Positions 24,611-33,751 of a stretch of 64,000 nt of DNA are shown here, piece by piece. A model generated the notes under the pieces. It had not been told where the DNA came from and did no database searches. It worked only from the letters and a program-made list of their open reading frames with translations. The stretch spans positions 1-64,000 of the forward strand of contig CAZGFY010000006.1 of assembly GCA_964525015.1 (NCBI GenBank), read 5' to 3'. Both the position numbers and the translations under genes were made by a program. Position 1 is the stretch's first letter; each line of letters opens with the position of its first letter. The stretch is from RGIG3102 sp964525015 (lineage in GTDB: Bacteria > Bacillota > Clostridia > Oscillospirales > Ruminococcaceae).

Positions 24611-25462
24611 ATGCTTGACTTTAAAATAAAAACATTTCTAGCTGTTTGCAAAAATATGAATTATAGAAAAACAGCACAAGAATTGAATATGACCCAGCCA
24701 GCTGTTACAAATCATATACAGCAATTAGAGAATATATATAATTGTAAATTATTTATATATGAAAATAGAGTTTTGTATAAAACTAAAGAAGCAGAAATTT
24801 TAGAAAACTATGCTATTTCAGCCGAATACAATTCTAATAAATTATTAAAAGAAATCTTAAAAAAAGAAAAAACTCAACTTAGAATTGGTGCTACAAGAAC
24901 AATAGGAGAGTATATAATAAGTGAGCAAATTACTAAATTGATATTGGAAAATGATGTTGAGTTGATATACACTATTGATAATACCAATAATCTAGTTTTA
25001 AAACTGAGAAATAGAGAACTAGATTATATTTTTGTTGAGGGATATATTAATAAAAAAGAATTTGAGTACTATGATTATAAAAAGGAATTATTAGTGGGAG
25101 TTTGTAGTGAGAATCATCGATTTAAAAATAGAGAGATTAAGTTGAAAGAAGTTTTTGGGGAAAGATTGATTTTTAGAGAGAATGGCTCGGGCACAAAAGA
25201 AGCTTTTGACAGAGTTCTAACAAATAACAATCACACGGTTAACAGTTTTAGTAATAAAATTCAAATAAATTCCTTTTCGGTAATAACAAAACTTATAAAG
25301 CAAGATATTGGTATATCATTTGTTTTTGAATCTGTTGCAGATAATACACCTAATGTGGAAAAATTTTATATTGAAGAAATTAAGTCAAAGCATGAATTCA
25401 CTTGTTTGCACTTAAAAGATATTAATAAACCTAAATATCTTGAATATTTTATTAATTTATAA
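24611..25462 (+). CDS. LysR-family regulator divergent from yeiH
   Basis: A 283-residue LysR regulator with helix-turn-helix MNYRKTAQELNMTQPAVTNHIQQLE (within residues 16-40) and a C-terminal effector domain that includes FRENGSGTKEAFDRVL (about 193-208), a ligand-loop segment seen in CysL/YeiE-like regulators. AAGGAGG lies 5 bases before the ATG, immediately after the inner operator dyad. It probably represses itself and activates the divergent transporter. A different subgroup from the two citrate-region LysR proteins. Confidence 0.92.
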   Translation: MLDFKIKTFLAVCKNMNYRKTAQELNMTQPAVTNHIQQLENIYNCKLFIYENRVLYKTKEAEILENYAISAEYNSNKLLKEILKKEKTQLRIGATRTIGEYIISEQITKLILENDVELIYTIDNTNNLVLKLRNRELDYIFVEGYINKKEFEYYDYKKELLVGVCSENHRFKNREIKLKEVFGERLIFRENGSGTKEAFDRVLTNNNHTVNSFSNKIQINSFSVITKLIKQDIGISFVFESVADNTPNVEKFYIEEIKSKHEFTCLHLKDINKPKYLEYFINL

Positions 25463-25470
25463 TATAAAAA

Positions 25471-25522
25471 TGCCGACCAGCCAAAAGTTGGTTTTAAAAA
25501 TCTAACTTTTGGCTGGTCGGCA
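25471..25522. terminator. Long hairpin between convergent genes
   Basis: A perfect 19-bp stem (25471-25489/25504-25522), extendable by two more pairs. A T-rich tail exists on the minus side, so it chiefly terminates the racemase unit. Confidence 0.85.
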
Positions 25523-25548
25523 TAATAAATTGCTTCTTTTAAATGTTT

Positions 25549-26238
25549 TTATTCTATTATAGCAATAGCTCCAGCTTCTGCATGTATTCTTGTAGTATCA
25601 AAAACAGGGATTGAAATATCATTTTGTGAAATAAGTAGACCAATCTCGGTGCATCCAAGTATTACACCTTGCGCACCCTCTAGCTGTAATTTATTAATAA
25701 TTTCTAAAAATTTTTGCTTTGAGGAGTTGGTTATCTTTCCAAGGCAAAGTTCATTATAAATAATATCATTAACAATTTCAATATCTTGCTTATTTGGGAT
25801 AATAACGTCGATATTACTATCTATTAATGTTTGTTTATAAAACTTTTGTGTCATTGTGTATTTAGTTCCGAGTAAAGCAATTTTGCAAAGGTTATTATTA
25901 TTAATTTCATTTGCAGTAGCTTTGGCAATATGAATAATAGGAATGTTTATTTTTTGTGAAATTTGTGGGGCAACTTTATGCATAGTGTTAGTGCATATCA
26001 TAATAAAATCAGCACCTGCGTTTTCAAGTTTTTTAGCAATTTCAGATAATATATCTGCACTTTTATCCCATTGCTCTTTTGATTGATATTCTTCGATTTC
26101 AGAAAAATCAACACTATAAAGAATAATTTTAGCTGAATGTAATCCGCCTAAATTTTCTTTAATTTTTTCATTAATAATTTTATAGTAGGATGCTGTGCTT
26201 TCCCAGCTCATACCACCAATTAGTCCTATTGTTTTCAT
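25549..26238 (-). CDS. Aspartate/glutamate racemase family protein
   Basis: A 229-residue cofactor-independent racemase. The two catalytic cysteines are visible at residue 82 (ICTNTMH) and 196 (VILGCTEIG). The N-terminal IGLIGGMSWEST is the family signature. I start at 26238 behind AAAGGA; the frame opens 12 bases earlier only at a TTG that forms part of that site. Substrate is probably aspartate or another acidic or broad amino acid, perhaps supplying a D-amino acid for the wall. It follows gpmI by 52 bases and may be cotranscribed with the glycolytic genes. Confidence 0.9.
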   Translation of the reverse strand: MKTIGLIGGMSWESTASYYKIINEKIKENLGGLHSAKIILYSVDFSEIEEYQSKEQWDKSADILSEIAKKLENAGADFIMICTNTMHKVAPQISQKINIPIIHIAKATANEINNNNLCKIALLGTKYTMTQKFYKQTLIDSNIDVIIPNKQDIEIVNDIIYNELCLGKITNSSKQKFLEIINKLQLEGAQGVILGCTEIGLLISQNDISIPVFDTTRIHAEAGAIAIIE

Positions 26239-26290
26239 AATTCCTTTCAAGCTTTATATAGCAAAAAACATATAAAATTTGCATTACAAG

Positions 26291-27805
26291 TTATTTAATA
26301 ATAGAAACACCAGTCATTTCTTTTGGTTGAGGGAGTTCTAATATTTTTAAAATTGTTGGTGCAATATCAGATAATACGCCACCTTCACGAATTGTGCAGT
26401 CGTAGTTAATAACAGAGAAAGGAACAGGGTTTGTTGAGTGTGCAGTGAAAGTATTGCCTTCCTCATCTAGTAATTTTTCAGCATTTCCGTGGTCGGCAGT
26501 AAGTAGAATAGCCATATCAAGCTCTAATGCTTTATCTAATAATTTACCCATACACGCATCAACTACTTCAACAGATTTAATCGCTGCATCAATTTTACCA
26601 GTATGCCCAACCATATCGCAATTAGCATAGTTTAAAACAACTAAGTCGTATTTAGTTGAATTTAGTTTTTCTACAAGCGCAGCAGTAACTTCATATGCAC
26701 TCATTTCAGGAGCTAAATCATAGGTTAAAACTTTTGGAGAGTTAACTAAAACTCTATCTTCATTTTCATAAGGAGCCTCAACACCAGCGTTGAAAAAGAA
26801 GGTTACATGTGCATATTTTTCAGTTTCAGCAATTCTTAATTGTTTTAGTCCATTTGAAGCAATATATTCACCTAATGTATTTTCAAGGCTTTGAGGTTTA
26901 AAAGCAACATCAACATTTGGCATACTTGCGTCATATTGAGTGAAGCAAACATAGCTAAGGTTTAGATTGTTATTCTCTCTTACAAATCCATCAAAGTTTT
27001 CATCAACAAGGCTTCTTGTTAATTCTCTTGCTCTATCTGGTCTGAAATTGAAGAAAATTACGCTATCACCATTTGAGATTTGGCTGTTCTGGGTAACAAT
27101 AAATGGTTTAACAAACTCATCTGTAACCTCTTGGGTGTATAGCTCATTAACATATTCAACTGGATTTTGATGGATATCACCTTTAGCGTTAACAATAGCG
27201 TTATATGCTTCTTCAACTCTTTCCCAGCGATTATCTCTATCCATTGCGTAAAATCTACCACTTACAGTTCCGATTTTACCTGTGCCAATTTTATTCATTT
27301 CTTCTTCTAAATCTCTTAAAAAACTAGCACCACTTGTTGGGCTAACATCTCTTCCGTCTAAAATAGCGTGTACATAAACATTTTGAGCTCCATATTGTTT
27401 GCAAAGCTCTAAAAGAGCATACGTATGTTCGATGTTACTGTGAACACCACCATTTGAAAGTAGTCCTAGTAGGTGAACAGCTTTATTATTTTCTTTAGCT
27501 GATTTTACAGCGTTTACTAAAACTTCATTTTCAAAAAAAGTTTTTTCTTTTATTGCTTTTGAAATTCTAGTTAATTCTTGGTAAACAATTCTGCCAGCAC
27601 CAATGTTTGTATGTCCAACTTCACTATTTCCCATTTGCCCCTCAGGAAGTCCAACATCTAGCCCGCTAGTTCCGATTTGTGTAGTAGGGTAGGTGGAGAA
27701 GATTTTATCAAGATTTGGAGTGTTTGCAAGGCTGATTGCATTACCAGCGCTTTTTTCAGCAATTGCATAACCGTCCATAATACATAAAATTACTGGTTTT
27801 TTCAT
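26291..27805 (-). CDS. gpmI: 2,3-bisphosphoglycerate-independent phosphoglycerate mutase
   Basis: A 504-residue alkaline-phosphatase-superfamily enzyme that interconverts 3- and 2-phosphoglycerate using Mn2+. The catalytic serine is S61 in GNSEVGHTN. Other metal-site motifs are CIMDGYA at the N-terminus, HAILDGRDVSPTS near 150 and LTADHGNAE near 435. I start at 27805, with AAAGGAA upstream; an in-frame ATG six codons earlier overlaps that site. Third gene of the pgk-tpiA-gpmI unit. Confidence 0.96.
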   Translation of the reverse strand: MKKPVILCIMDGYAIAEKSAGNAISLANTPNLDKIFSTYPTTQIGTSGLDVGLPEGQMGNSEVGHTNIGAGRIVYQELTRISKAIKEKTFFENEVLVNAVKSAKENNKAVHLLGLLSNGGVHSNIEHTYALLELCKQYGAQNVYVHAILDGRDVSPTSGASFLRDLEEEMNKIGTGKIGTVSGRFYAMDRDNRWERVEEAYNAIVNAKGDIHQNPVEYVNELYTQEVTDEFVKPFIVTQNSQISNGDSVIFFNFRPDRARELTRSLVDENFDGFVRENNNLNLSYVCFTQYDASMPNVDVAFKPQSLENTLGEYIASNGLKQLRIAETEKYAHVTFFFNAGVEAPYENEDRVLVNSPKVLTYDLAPEMSAYEVTAALVEKLNSTKYDLVVLNYANCDMVGHTGKIDAAIKSVEVVDACMGKLLDKALELDMAILLTADHGNAEKLLDEEGNTFTAHSTNPVPFSVINYDCTIREGGVLSDIAPTILKILELPQPKEMTGVSIIK

Positions 27806-27900
27806 AAAATATATTCCTTTCATAAAGTTCAGTTTTTAGCTAAACTTTTAGTTTGAATAATAAAATCCAAACTAGTTTTCTCACTTTTGAGAAAATTAAA

Positions 27901-28668
27901 TTATCTAGTTGCTTTAATAATTTGTGCAAAATCATCAGTTTTTAAAGATGCACCACCGATTAAACCACCATCAATATTTTCCATATCAAGAAGCTCTTTA
28001 GCGTTTTTAGCATTCATAGAGCCACCATATAAAATTGAGATAGCATTAGCTGTTGTTTCATCATACATTTCAGCTAAAACACTTCTTATATATCCGCAAG
28101 TTTCTTCTGCTTGCTCAGCAGTAGCAGTTTTACCTGTTCCAATTGCCCAAACCGGCTCGTATGCTATTACAACATTTAAAACATCTTCTTTAGAAACATT
28201 TAAAAGTCCTTTAACAACTTGAGATTTTACCACTTCATTAGTTGTTCCATTTTCTCTTTCTTCTAAAACTTCGCCAACGCAGAAGATAGGGCAGATGCCG
28301 TTATTTAAAGCACCGATAACACGTTTGTTAACGCTTTCATCAGTTTCGCCATAATAAGAACGTCTTTCACTATGGCCTAAAATAGAGTATTTAACCCCAT
28401 AGTCATTTAGCATTAAAGGAGAAATTTCGCCTGTAAATGCACCTTGGTTTTCAAAGTGAACATTTTGAGCAGAAATGTTTATAAAGCTATCTTTAGTAAT
28501 AGAGGTTGCAAGAGGGATATTAATGCTTGGAACAGAGATTATAACAGTAACATCACTAAAGTTATCAAGAGTTGATTTCATTTCTTCTAAAGTGCTAGTT
28601 GTAGCGTTAATAGTGTTGTTCATTTTCCAGTTACCAGCAATGATAACTTTTCTTAAATTTTTATTCAT
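27901..28668 (-). CDS. tpiA: Triosephosphate isomerase
   Basis: A 255-residue TIM-barrel enzyme interconverting dihydroxyacetone phosphate and glyceraldehyde 3-phosphate. Catalytic residues lie in AGNWKMN (Lys), ILGHSERR (His) and YEPVWAIGTG (Glu). Two in-frame ATGs are possible. The one at 28680 starts one base after AAAAGGA, too close, so I prefer 28668. The glgP leader has the same arrangement of site, upstream ATG and start. A hairpin separates this gene from pgk. Confidence 0.95.
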   Translation of the reverse strand: MNKNLRKVIIAGNWKMNNTINATTSTLEEMKSTLDNFSDVTVIISVPSINIPLATSITKDSFINISAQNVHFENQGAFTGEISPLMLNDYGVKYSILGHSERRSYYGETDESVNKRVIGALNNGICPIFCVGEVLEERENGTTNEVVKSQVVKGLLNVSKEDVLNVVIAYEPVWAIGTGKTATAEQAEETCGYIRSVLAEMYDETTANAISILYGGSMNAKNAKELLDMENIDGGLIGGASLKTDDFAQIIKATR

Positions 28669-28700
28669 CTTAATATTCATTCCTTTTCATTATTTAAAAT

Positions 28701-28725
28701 AAAGCGGCAATTAATATGCCGCTTT
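28701..28725 (-). terminator. Attenuator hairpin between pgk and tpiA
   Basis: A 9-bp stem AAAGCGGCA/TGCCGCTTT with a 7-base loop and a broken T-run on the minus strand. It may reduce tpiA-gpmI expression relative to pgk. Confidence 0.6.
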
Positions 28726-28738
28726 ATATAATTTTTAA

Positions 28739-29929
28739 TTATTTATCATCTAGTGCAACAATACCTGGAAGAGGTAAACCTTCAAGAAATTCTAAAGAAG
28801 CGCCACCACCAGTTGAAATATGAGTCATTTGGTCTGCATATCCTAATTGCTCAACAGCAGCAGCACTATCACCACCACCGATAATTGAAATTGCATCTGT
28901 TTCAGCTATTGCTTTTGCAAGAGCCTTTGTTCCGTTTGCAAATTTAGCTATTTCGAAAACGCCCATTGGGCCATTCCAAATAACAGTTGCAGCTGATTTG
29001 ATAGTTTCACTAAATAGTTTCACTGTTTCTTCGCCAATATCAAGCCCCATCCAGCCTTCTGGAATATTTTCGCTAGTAACTGTTTGAGTGTTAGCATCGG
29101 CACTAAATTCATCAGCGACGATATTATCAATAGGAAGTAAAAGTTTTACACCTTTTTCTTCTGCTTTTGCTAGTAATTCTTTTGCAAGTTCAACTTTATC
29201 ATCTTCACAAAGAGATTTTCCAATGCCATATCCTTTTGCTTTAAAGAATGTGTAAGCCATACCACCACCGATAATTAAGCTGTCCACTTTATCGATAAGA
29301 TTATTTATTACGCCGATTTTATCACTAACTTTAGCACCACCTAGAATTGCAACAAATGGTCTTTGTGGATTTTCTAAAGCTTTGCCCATAATTTCGATTT
29401 CTTTTTGGATTAAGTATCCGCAAGCACTTGGTAGGTAATCAGCAGCACCAGCAGTTGAAGCGTGTGCTCTGTGAGCAGTTCCGAATGCATCGTTAACATA
29501 GACATCAGCCATTGAAGCTAATTCTTTTGCAAATTCTGGAGCATTTTTTTCTTCTTCTTTATGAAAACGTAAATTTTCTAAAAGCATTACTTCACCAGAT
29601 TTTAATTCGCTTGCTAATTTTTTAGCATCTTCGCCAATAACGTCTTTTGCCATTTTAACTGTTGTATTAAGTAGCTCTTCTAATCTTTTTTGAACTGGAG
29701 CTAGTGAATAGTCCATATTAAACTCACCCTTTGGTCTTCCAAGGTGTGAGCAAAGAATTAATTTTGCACCATTATCTTTAAGATATTTAATAGTTTTTAA
29801 TGATTCAACTATTCTTTTATCATCTCCGATAACACCGTTTTTAACTGGGACATTAAAATCACAACGAACAAGGCAAACCTTGCCGTTAACTTCAATATCT
29901 TCTACTGTTTTTTTTCCTAAACCTAACAT
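28739..29929 (-). CDS. pgk: Phosphoglycerate kinase
   Basis: A 396-residue full-length Pgk, the ATP-forming step between 1,3-bisphosphoglycerate and 3-phosphoglycerate. Substrate motifs are VRCDFNVP near 21-28 and CSHLGRPKGE near 60-69. The nucleotide site includes AILGGAKVSDK near 193-203 and GGGDSAAAVE near 348-357. AAAGGAG precedes the ATG. It opens the unit pgk-tpiA-gpmI; gap and eno are not in the window. Confidence 0.97.
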   Translation of the reverse strand: MLGLGKKTVEDIEVNGKVCLVRCDFNVPVKNGVIGDDKRIVESLKTIKYLKDNGAKLILCSHLGRPKGEFNMDYSLAPVQKRLEELLNTTVKMAKDVIGEDAKKLASELKSGEVMLLENLRFHKEEEKNAPEFAKELASMADVYVNDAFGTAHRAHASTAGAADYLPSACGYLIQKEIEIMGKALENPQRPFVAILGGAKVSDKIGVINNLIDKVDSLIIGGGMAYTFFKAKGYGIGKSLCEDDKVELAKELLAKAEEKGVKLLLPIDNIVADEFSADANTQTVTSENIPEGWMGLDIGEETVKLFSETIKSAATVIWNGPMGVFEIAKFANGTKALAKAIAETDAISIIGGGDSAAAVEQLGYADQMTHISTGGGASLEFLEGLPLPGIVALDDK

Positions 29930-29979
29930 AGTAAATCTCCTTTTTTATAAATCAGTATTTTAAATATATACCTACAATT

Positions 29980-30008
29980 ATTATATTGAATTAAACTCAC
30001 TTTTTCAA
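29980..30008 (-). promoter_or_regulatory. Promoter of the pgk operon
   Basis: Minus strand TTGAAA (30003-30008), 17-bp spacer, TATAAT (29980-29985). No CggR-like long palindrome is seen nearby. Confidence 0.8.
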
Positions 30009-30142
30009 GACATATATTAAAAAGTTTATATATTTTGTATTATTGCCTAAATAGATAGTGAAATTTTTGTCAAAATAGCTTTGTTAAAAATACTACAATG
30101 TATTTTTGTTGCATAATTATAGTTTAGTATTATCTAAAAATT

Positions 30143-30176
30143 AAAAAATAAGCAGTTTTTTAACTGCTTATTTTTT
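30143..30176 (-). terminator. Terminator overlapping the BCCT stop codon
   Basis: A perfect 15-bp stem (30143-30157/30162-30176) with a TTTT loop that contains the first bases of the stop codon. A T-rich tail follows on the minus strand. Confidence 0.88.
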
Positions 30177-31716
30177 CTTTATCTTTAATTTCTTTTTGAA
30201 TTAGATATAAGTTTGCATCTTTAAAAAAGCTAGCAAGAATTACTATGAAAATTATCCCGATAGGAAAAGCTGCAATTATTGAAACTGACTGCAAATTATA
30301 AATAGAGTTTTGTGAGAAGATTAATCCGATAGGGAAGATTATAAACACAATAGTCCAAAAAGTTTTCACTGAGTTATCGGCATCTTTTCCAGCTGGTAAA
30401 TTTTTATAAGAATAAATAGAAACAACCATAGTAACTGACTCAAAAGTTGTAGAATAGAAGGTAACCATCATAATAAATAGCACTATTAGCAGTAATTCTG
30501 TAAGTGGTAGGGTTTCAAAAATTTCTATTATACCAAGATTTAAATCTTTGCCGTCAGATACTAATGAAAGTATATCTATCTCTCCTTTGATTTGCTTTGA
30601 TAATCCATAATTTCCAAAGATTATAAATGAACAAAATGTGCCAGCTATTCCATAGATATATGAGCCTAAAATAACATTTTTAATTGTTCTTCCTTCGCTA
30701 ATTATTCCAATGAAAAATGGTGTTGCAACACACCAAGCCATCCAATATGCCCAGTAAAAAATTGTCCAATTTTGAACAAATCCACCATCGGCTGTACCTG
30801 TTTGGCGAAGAGGATCAAGCGATGTAGATAATGAAATAAAGTTTTGTGCAAGTGTACCAAGGCTAGTTATTCCAGTTTCAATTATATAAACAGTTTCACC
30901 ACCTAATAAAAAAACAAATATCATCATGAAGATAAATAAACTAGTACATATTTTAGCTGAATGCATAATGCCTTTTATACCCTTTAAAACAGAAAAACCA
31001 TACACCAAAGCAATGATTATTAATATAATAATAGTTAGTATAGTGCTTGAAGGGATATTAAATACCCTTGTAACGGCTGATGATAAAAGGGGCGTAGCTA
31101 GAGAAAAGGTTGTAGCAGTTCCAGCTAAAAGAGCACATATTGCAATTAAATCAATAATTTTCCCAGGGAGTCCATCAACTTTATCTTTTAATAATGGTCT
31201 GCAAGCTTCTGAAAATTTTTGTTTTTTTTGCTTTCTAACATGTATCATAAACCCAAAGCAAATAGCCAAAGCTATATAAAACGACCATGGTATAGGTCCC
31301 CAGTGAAATAATGGATAAACAGGAGCCCACTCTTGAACGCCGATTTCTTGAACATAGCTTTCACTTGCATATAACGCCCATTCTATAAAAGAATAATATA
31401 TAATATCAGCAGCAAAAATGCCAGTGAATATCATGGTTGCCCATTTGAAATCAGAATATTTGGGTTTTTCCAAATTGCCAAGCCTAATCTGTCCAAATTT
31501 TGAAAAAGCAATGTATAAAGTTGTTAAAAAGGTCATAAATCCTAAAACTATATAAAAGCTTCCTAAATCATTTCCTAAAAATTGACGAATAGAATTTAAT
31601 AAATTTGCACTAGAATCAGGAAATACTATAAAAGATGCACATAAAAATAAAACAATAAGAAAAGGGAGTATCATAAGAGATAAATCAAGTTCTTTAAGAA
31701 GTTTGTTGTTTTTCAA
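30160..31716 (-). CDS. BCCT-family transporter, probably choline
   Basis: A 518-residue transporter with about twelve membrane segments. The tryptophan-rich core WTIFYWAYWMAWCVATPFF (about 311-329) followed by GIISEGRTIKNVI is the BCCT signature, where quaternary amines bind. Family members take up choline, betaine or carnitine. Here the start lies inside the end of the fused LicC-LicA gene (23-base overlap), so choline is the likely substrate, imported for phosphorylation and activation rather than osmoprotection. Confidence 0.88.
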   Translation of the reverse strand: MKNNKLLKELDLSLMILPFLIVLFLCASFIVFPDSSANLLNSIRQFLGNDLGSFYIVLGFMTFLTTLYIAFSKFGQIRLGNLEKPKYSDFKWATMIFTGIFAADIIYYSFIEWALYASESYVQEIGVQEWAPVYPLFHWGPIPWSFYIALAICFGFMIHVRKQKKQKFSEACRPLLKDKVDGLPGKIIDLIAICALLAGTATTFSLATPLLSSAVTRVFNIPSSTILTIIILIIIALVYGFSVLKGIKGIMHSAKICTSLFIFMMIFVFLLGGETVYIIETGITSLGTLAQNFISLSTSLDPLRQTGTADGGFVQNWTIFYWAYWMAWCVATPFFIGIISEGRTIKNVILGSYIYGIAGTFCSFIIFGNYGLSKQIKGEIDILSLVSDGKDLNLGIIEIFETLPLTELLLIVLFIMMVTFYSTTFESVTMVVSIYSYKNLPAGKDADNSVKTFWTIVFIIFPIGLIFSQNSIYNLQSVSIIAAFPIGIIFIVILASFFKDANLYLIQKEIKDKEKISS

Positions 31717-33466
31717 AAGCAGCCTCTCTTTCTTTAAAAAGTTCTAATGCTATTTTACTATATTTTCTTGCGTATCTATATTGCGACATCATATATTCAG
31801 TATAGACAACACCATTTAAAGCTTTGTATTCCGACCAAACTGTCCAAAGTAATCCGCAAATAGCAATATAAGAATACACTTTTAATTTTATTTCATCAGT
31901 AATTTCACCTTCGCAGTATTGATGAATTAATCTGTTAATTCCATCTTCTTCATATAAACTAAACAAACAAAACATAGCAATATCTATATATTTATCTGCC
32001 ATCCCTGCATACTCCCAGTCAATTAAATGAATTCGATTGTATTCATCAAATAAAAAGTTTGGAGGGATTGGGTCGATATGACACAAACAATTTGTAGCTG
32101 GAAGAGAATTTAATAATGATTTTAATTTATAAACATTCTCTCTAACATCTTCATAATCTGCAAAATAAGATGGTGTATTTCTTAATTTTTCATAATAATC
32201 TAATCTTTCATAAGGATCGAAAGTGAAATCAGTTTTAAGGTTTAAATTGTGAAGCTCACGCAACTTTTGCATACATAATTTTGTATCATCAAAATTATTT
32301 TCATCGCAAATCCTAGCATTATTTATAAATTTTGTTATTTTATATCCTGTAATAGGATTTATATAAATAATATCATCACTAATTTTGTAGTCCTTAATTA
32401 ATGAATAAACAGTTGCTTCAGTTTTTCTTGAAATAAGTTGATTACTTCCTTCTCCAGGAACTCGAAGAAGATAATCCTCATCTAAAACTGAAAAGCGCAT
32501 AAGTTTATTAGTCATGCCTTTTTGAAGAGCGTAGACATTTGAAACATCGCACGGGTCAGCATCTAAAACATCGGTGATTAAATTAATTATTTTAGATTGC
32601 AAACTTTCGGATTCATCATCTATATCTCTTAAATCCTCATAAGTTTTAATAGGGTAGGCATCTCTAGTTCTCAACACATTTAAATAGCAATCAGCTATTG
32701 GTTTTTCACCACAAAATAAAGCTTCTTCCCAAATTAATTTTTCTCTTGGGTGTTTATTGATTAAATGCTTTATATTGTTAACTAAAAGTTTGCTTGTGCT
32801 TGAATTAAAATATCCAAAGCTTAGTAATGCATTTCCGAATCTATCAATTTTAGTTGGTTGCATTTGTCTTGAAACCCTAATAAAACTTTCCTCAATTGTA
32901 TAATTTAACACATTATAGTGCGAAAATAATTCATTTTTTCGAAAAGGGTTTTTGCTAAACCAAATATCACAAGGCAAAATATATGTATTGTTTATTTTAT
33001 CTTTTACAAGATTTAGGGAATATAAATTATCTTGCTTTACATAATTAGTATTTAAAATAATTTCAACATTATATTTTTCACCTAAATATTCATACATTTC
33101 AGCCATATATCCTACCACGATAGTTATATCAAATATTTCAGCTTCGTGTAATTGTTTAATTAATCTTTCGATTAGCGCTTCATCATGCACTTTAAATAGT
33201 CCCTTTGGTGTTTTTGAAAAAGGAATCATTCGAAGTGCAACTCCCGCTGCTAAAATTATAGCATTTTTAGGTTTATTATTTTTTAAATATTCCAAGGTTT
33301 TTAATGTTGGGCAATATTCTTTTGTTAGCCAATTGTTTTTGATTAATTTTTTTAGTGAAGAGTTGATAAGGCCTAAAGAGTATCCGCTTTTTTCAGTTAA
33401 ATCACGCTGTTTTAAATATCCGTATTTTAAAATTATTTGTAAAATAACAAAGTCACGTTTGTTCAT
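31694..33466 (-). CDS. HTH-LicC-LicA fusion: choline kinase and phosphocholine cytidylyltransferase
   Basis: A 590-residue three-part protein. Residues 1-60 form a winged helix-turn-helix (QRDLTEKSGYSLGLINSSLKKL). Residues about 70-300 are a nucleotidyltransferase with the sugar-nucleotide-like NAIILAAGVALRMIPFSKTP loop, as in LicC. Residues about 310-590 are an aminoglycoside/choline-kinase fold with CHIDPIPPNF (catalytic Asp and Asn) and LIDWEYAG (metal Asp), as in LicA. Together they would turn choline into CDP-choline. LicD, which transfers phosphocholine to a glycan, is not in the window. The HTH could make the protein its own regulator. Confidence 0.85.
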   Translation of the reverse strand: MNKRDFVILQIILKYGYLKQRDLTEKSGYSLGLINSSLKKLIKNNWLTKEYCPTLKTLEYLKNNKPKNAIILAAGVALRMIPFSKTPKGLFKVHDEALIERLIKQLHEAEIFDITIVVGYMAEMYEYLGEKYNVEIILNTNYVKQDNLYSLNLVKDKINNTYILPCDIWFSKNPFRKNELFSHYNVLNYTIEESFIRVSRQMQPTKIDRFGNALLSFGYFNSSTSKLLVNNIKHLINKHPREKLIWEEALFCGEKPIADCYLNVLRTRDAYPIKTYEDLRDIDDESESLQSKIINLITDVLDADPCDVSNVYALQKGMTNKLMRFSVLDEDYLLRVPGEGSNQLISRKTEATVYSLIKDYKISDDIIYINPITGYKITKFINNARICDENNFDDTKLCMQKLRELHNLNLKTDFTFDPYERLDYYEKLRNTPSYFADYEDVRENVYKLKSLLNSLPATNCLCHIDPIPPNFLFDEYNRIHLIDWEYAGMADKYIDIAMFCLFSLYEEDGINRLIHQYCEGEITDEIKLKVYSYIAICGLLWTVWSEYKALNGVVYTEYMMSQYRYARKYSKIALELFKEREAAFEKQQTS

Positions 33467-33486
33467 AAAATATCCTTTCTCTATTC

Positions 33487-33500
33487 TTGTTCACGAAAAA
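33487..33500. promoter_or_regulatory. Operator-like site inside the licCA leader
   Basis: TTGTTCACGAAAAA, one mismatch from a perfect TTGTTC-N2-GAACAA dyad. It lies about 13-26 bases downstream of the predicted start point, where a bound protein would block transcription. A perfect copy is at 33646-33659. Confidence 0.55.
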
Positions 33501-33519
33501 TGTTTGTCAATATATGGAT

Positions 33520-33548
33520 ATTATACACTAAAATTATATGTTTTGCAA
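33520..33548 (-). promoter_or_regulatory. Promoter of the licCA-BCCT operon
   Basis: Minus strand TTGCAA (33543-33548), 17-bp spacer, TATAAT (33520-33525). It is bracketed by the two TTGTTC-N2-GAACAA sites. Confidence 0.75.
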
Positions 33549-33645
33549 CTAAAATTCATTTTTAATTAAAGAAATATATGTGAAATATATGAAAAAAGTT
33601 AACAATATTAAAATAAATTGTCTTAAAATTCAATTTTAATTAATT

Positions 33646-33659
33646 TTGTTCGTGAACAA
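33646..33659. promoter_or_regulatory. Perfect 14-bp operator-like palindrome
   Basis: TTGTTC-GT-GAACAA is a perfect dyad about 130 bp upstream of the licCA start point. A near copy lies in the leader, so a looping or cooperative repressor is possible. The fused HTH domain is one candidate binder. Confidence 0.6.
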
Positions 33660-33660
33660 T

Positions 33661-33700
33661 AAAAAAGTAATGATAAGATAAAACTCATCATTACTTTTTT
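33661..33700 (-). terminator. Terminator after the GH13 gene
   Basis: A 14-bp stem (33661-33674/33687-33700) with a 12-base loop and T-run on the minus strand, about 50 bases after the GH13 stop. Confidence 0.85.
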
Positions 33701-33751
33701 GATTATACATAAGATATTTTGCGAAAAAAAGTGAAATTTGCCATAATATTA

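Noticed and set aside
27058..27261. Second minus-strand frame inside gpmI
   Set aside because: An out-of-frame shadow in the coding strand of gpmI with no conserved content.
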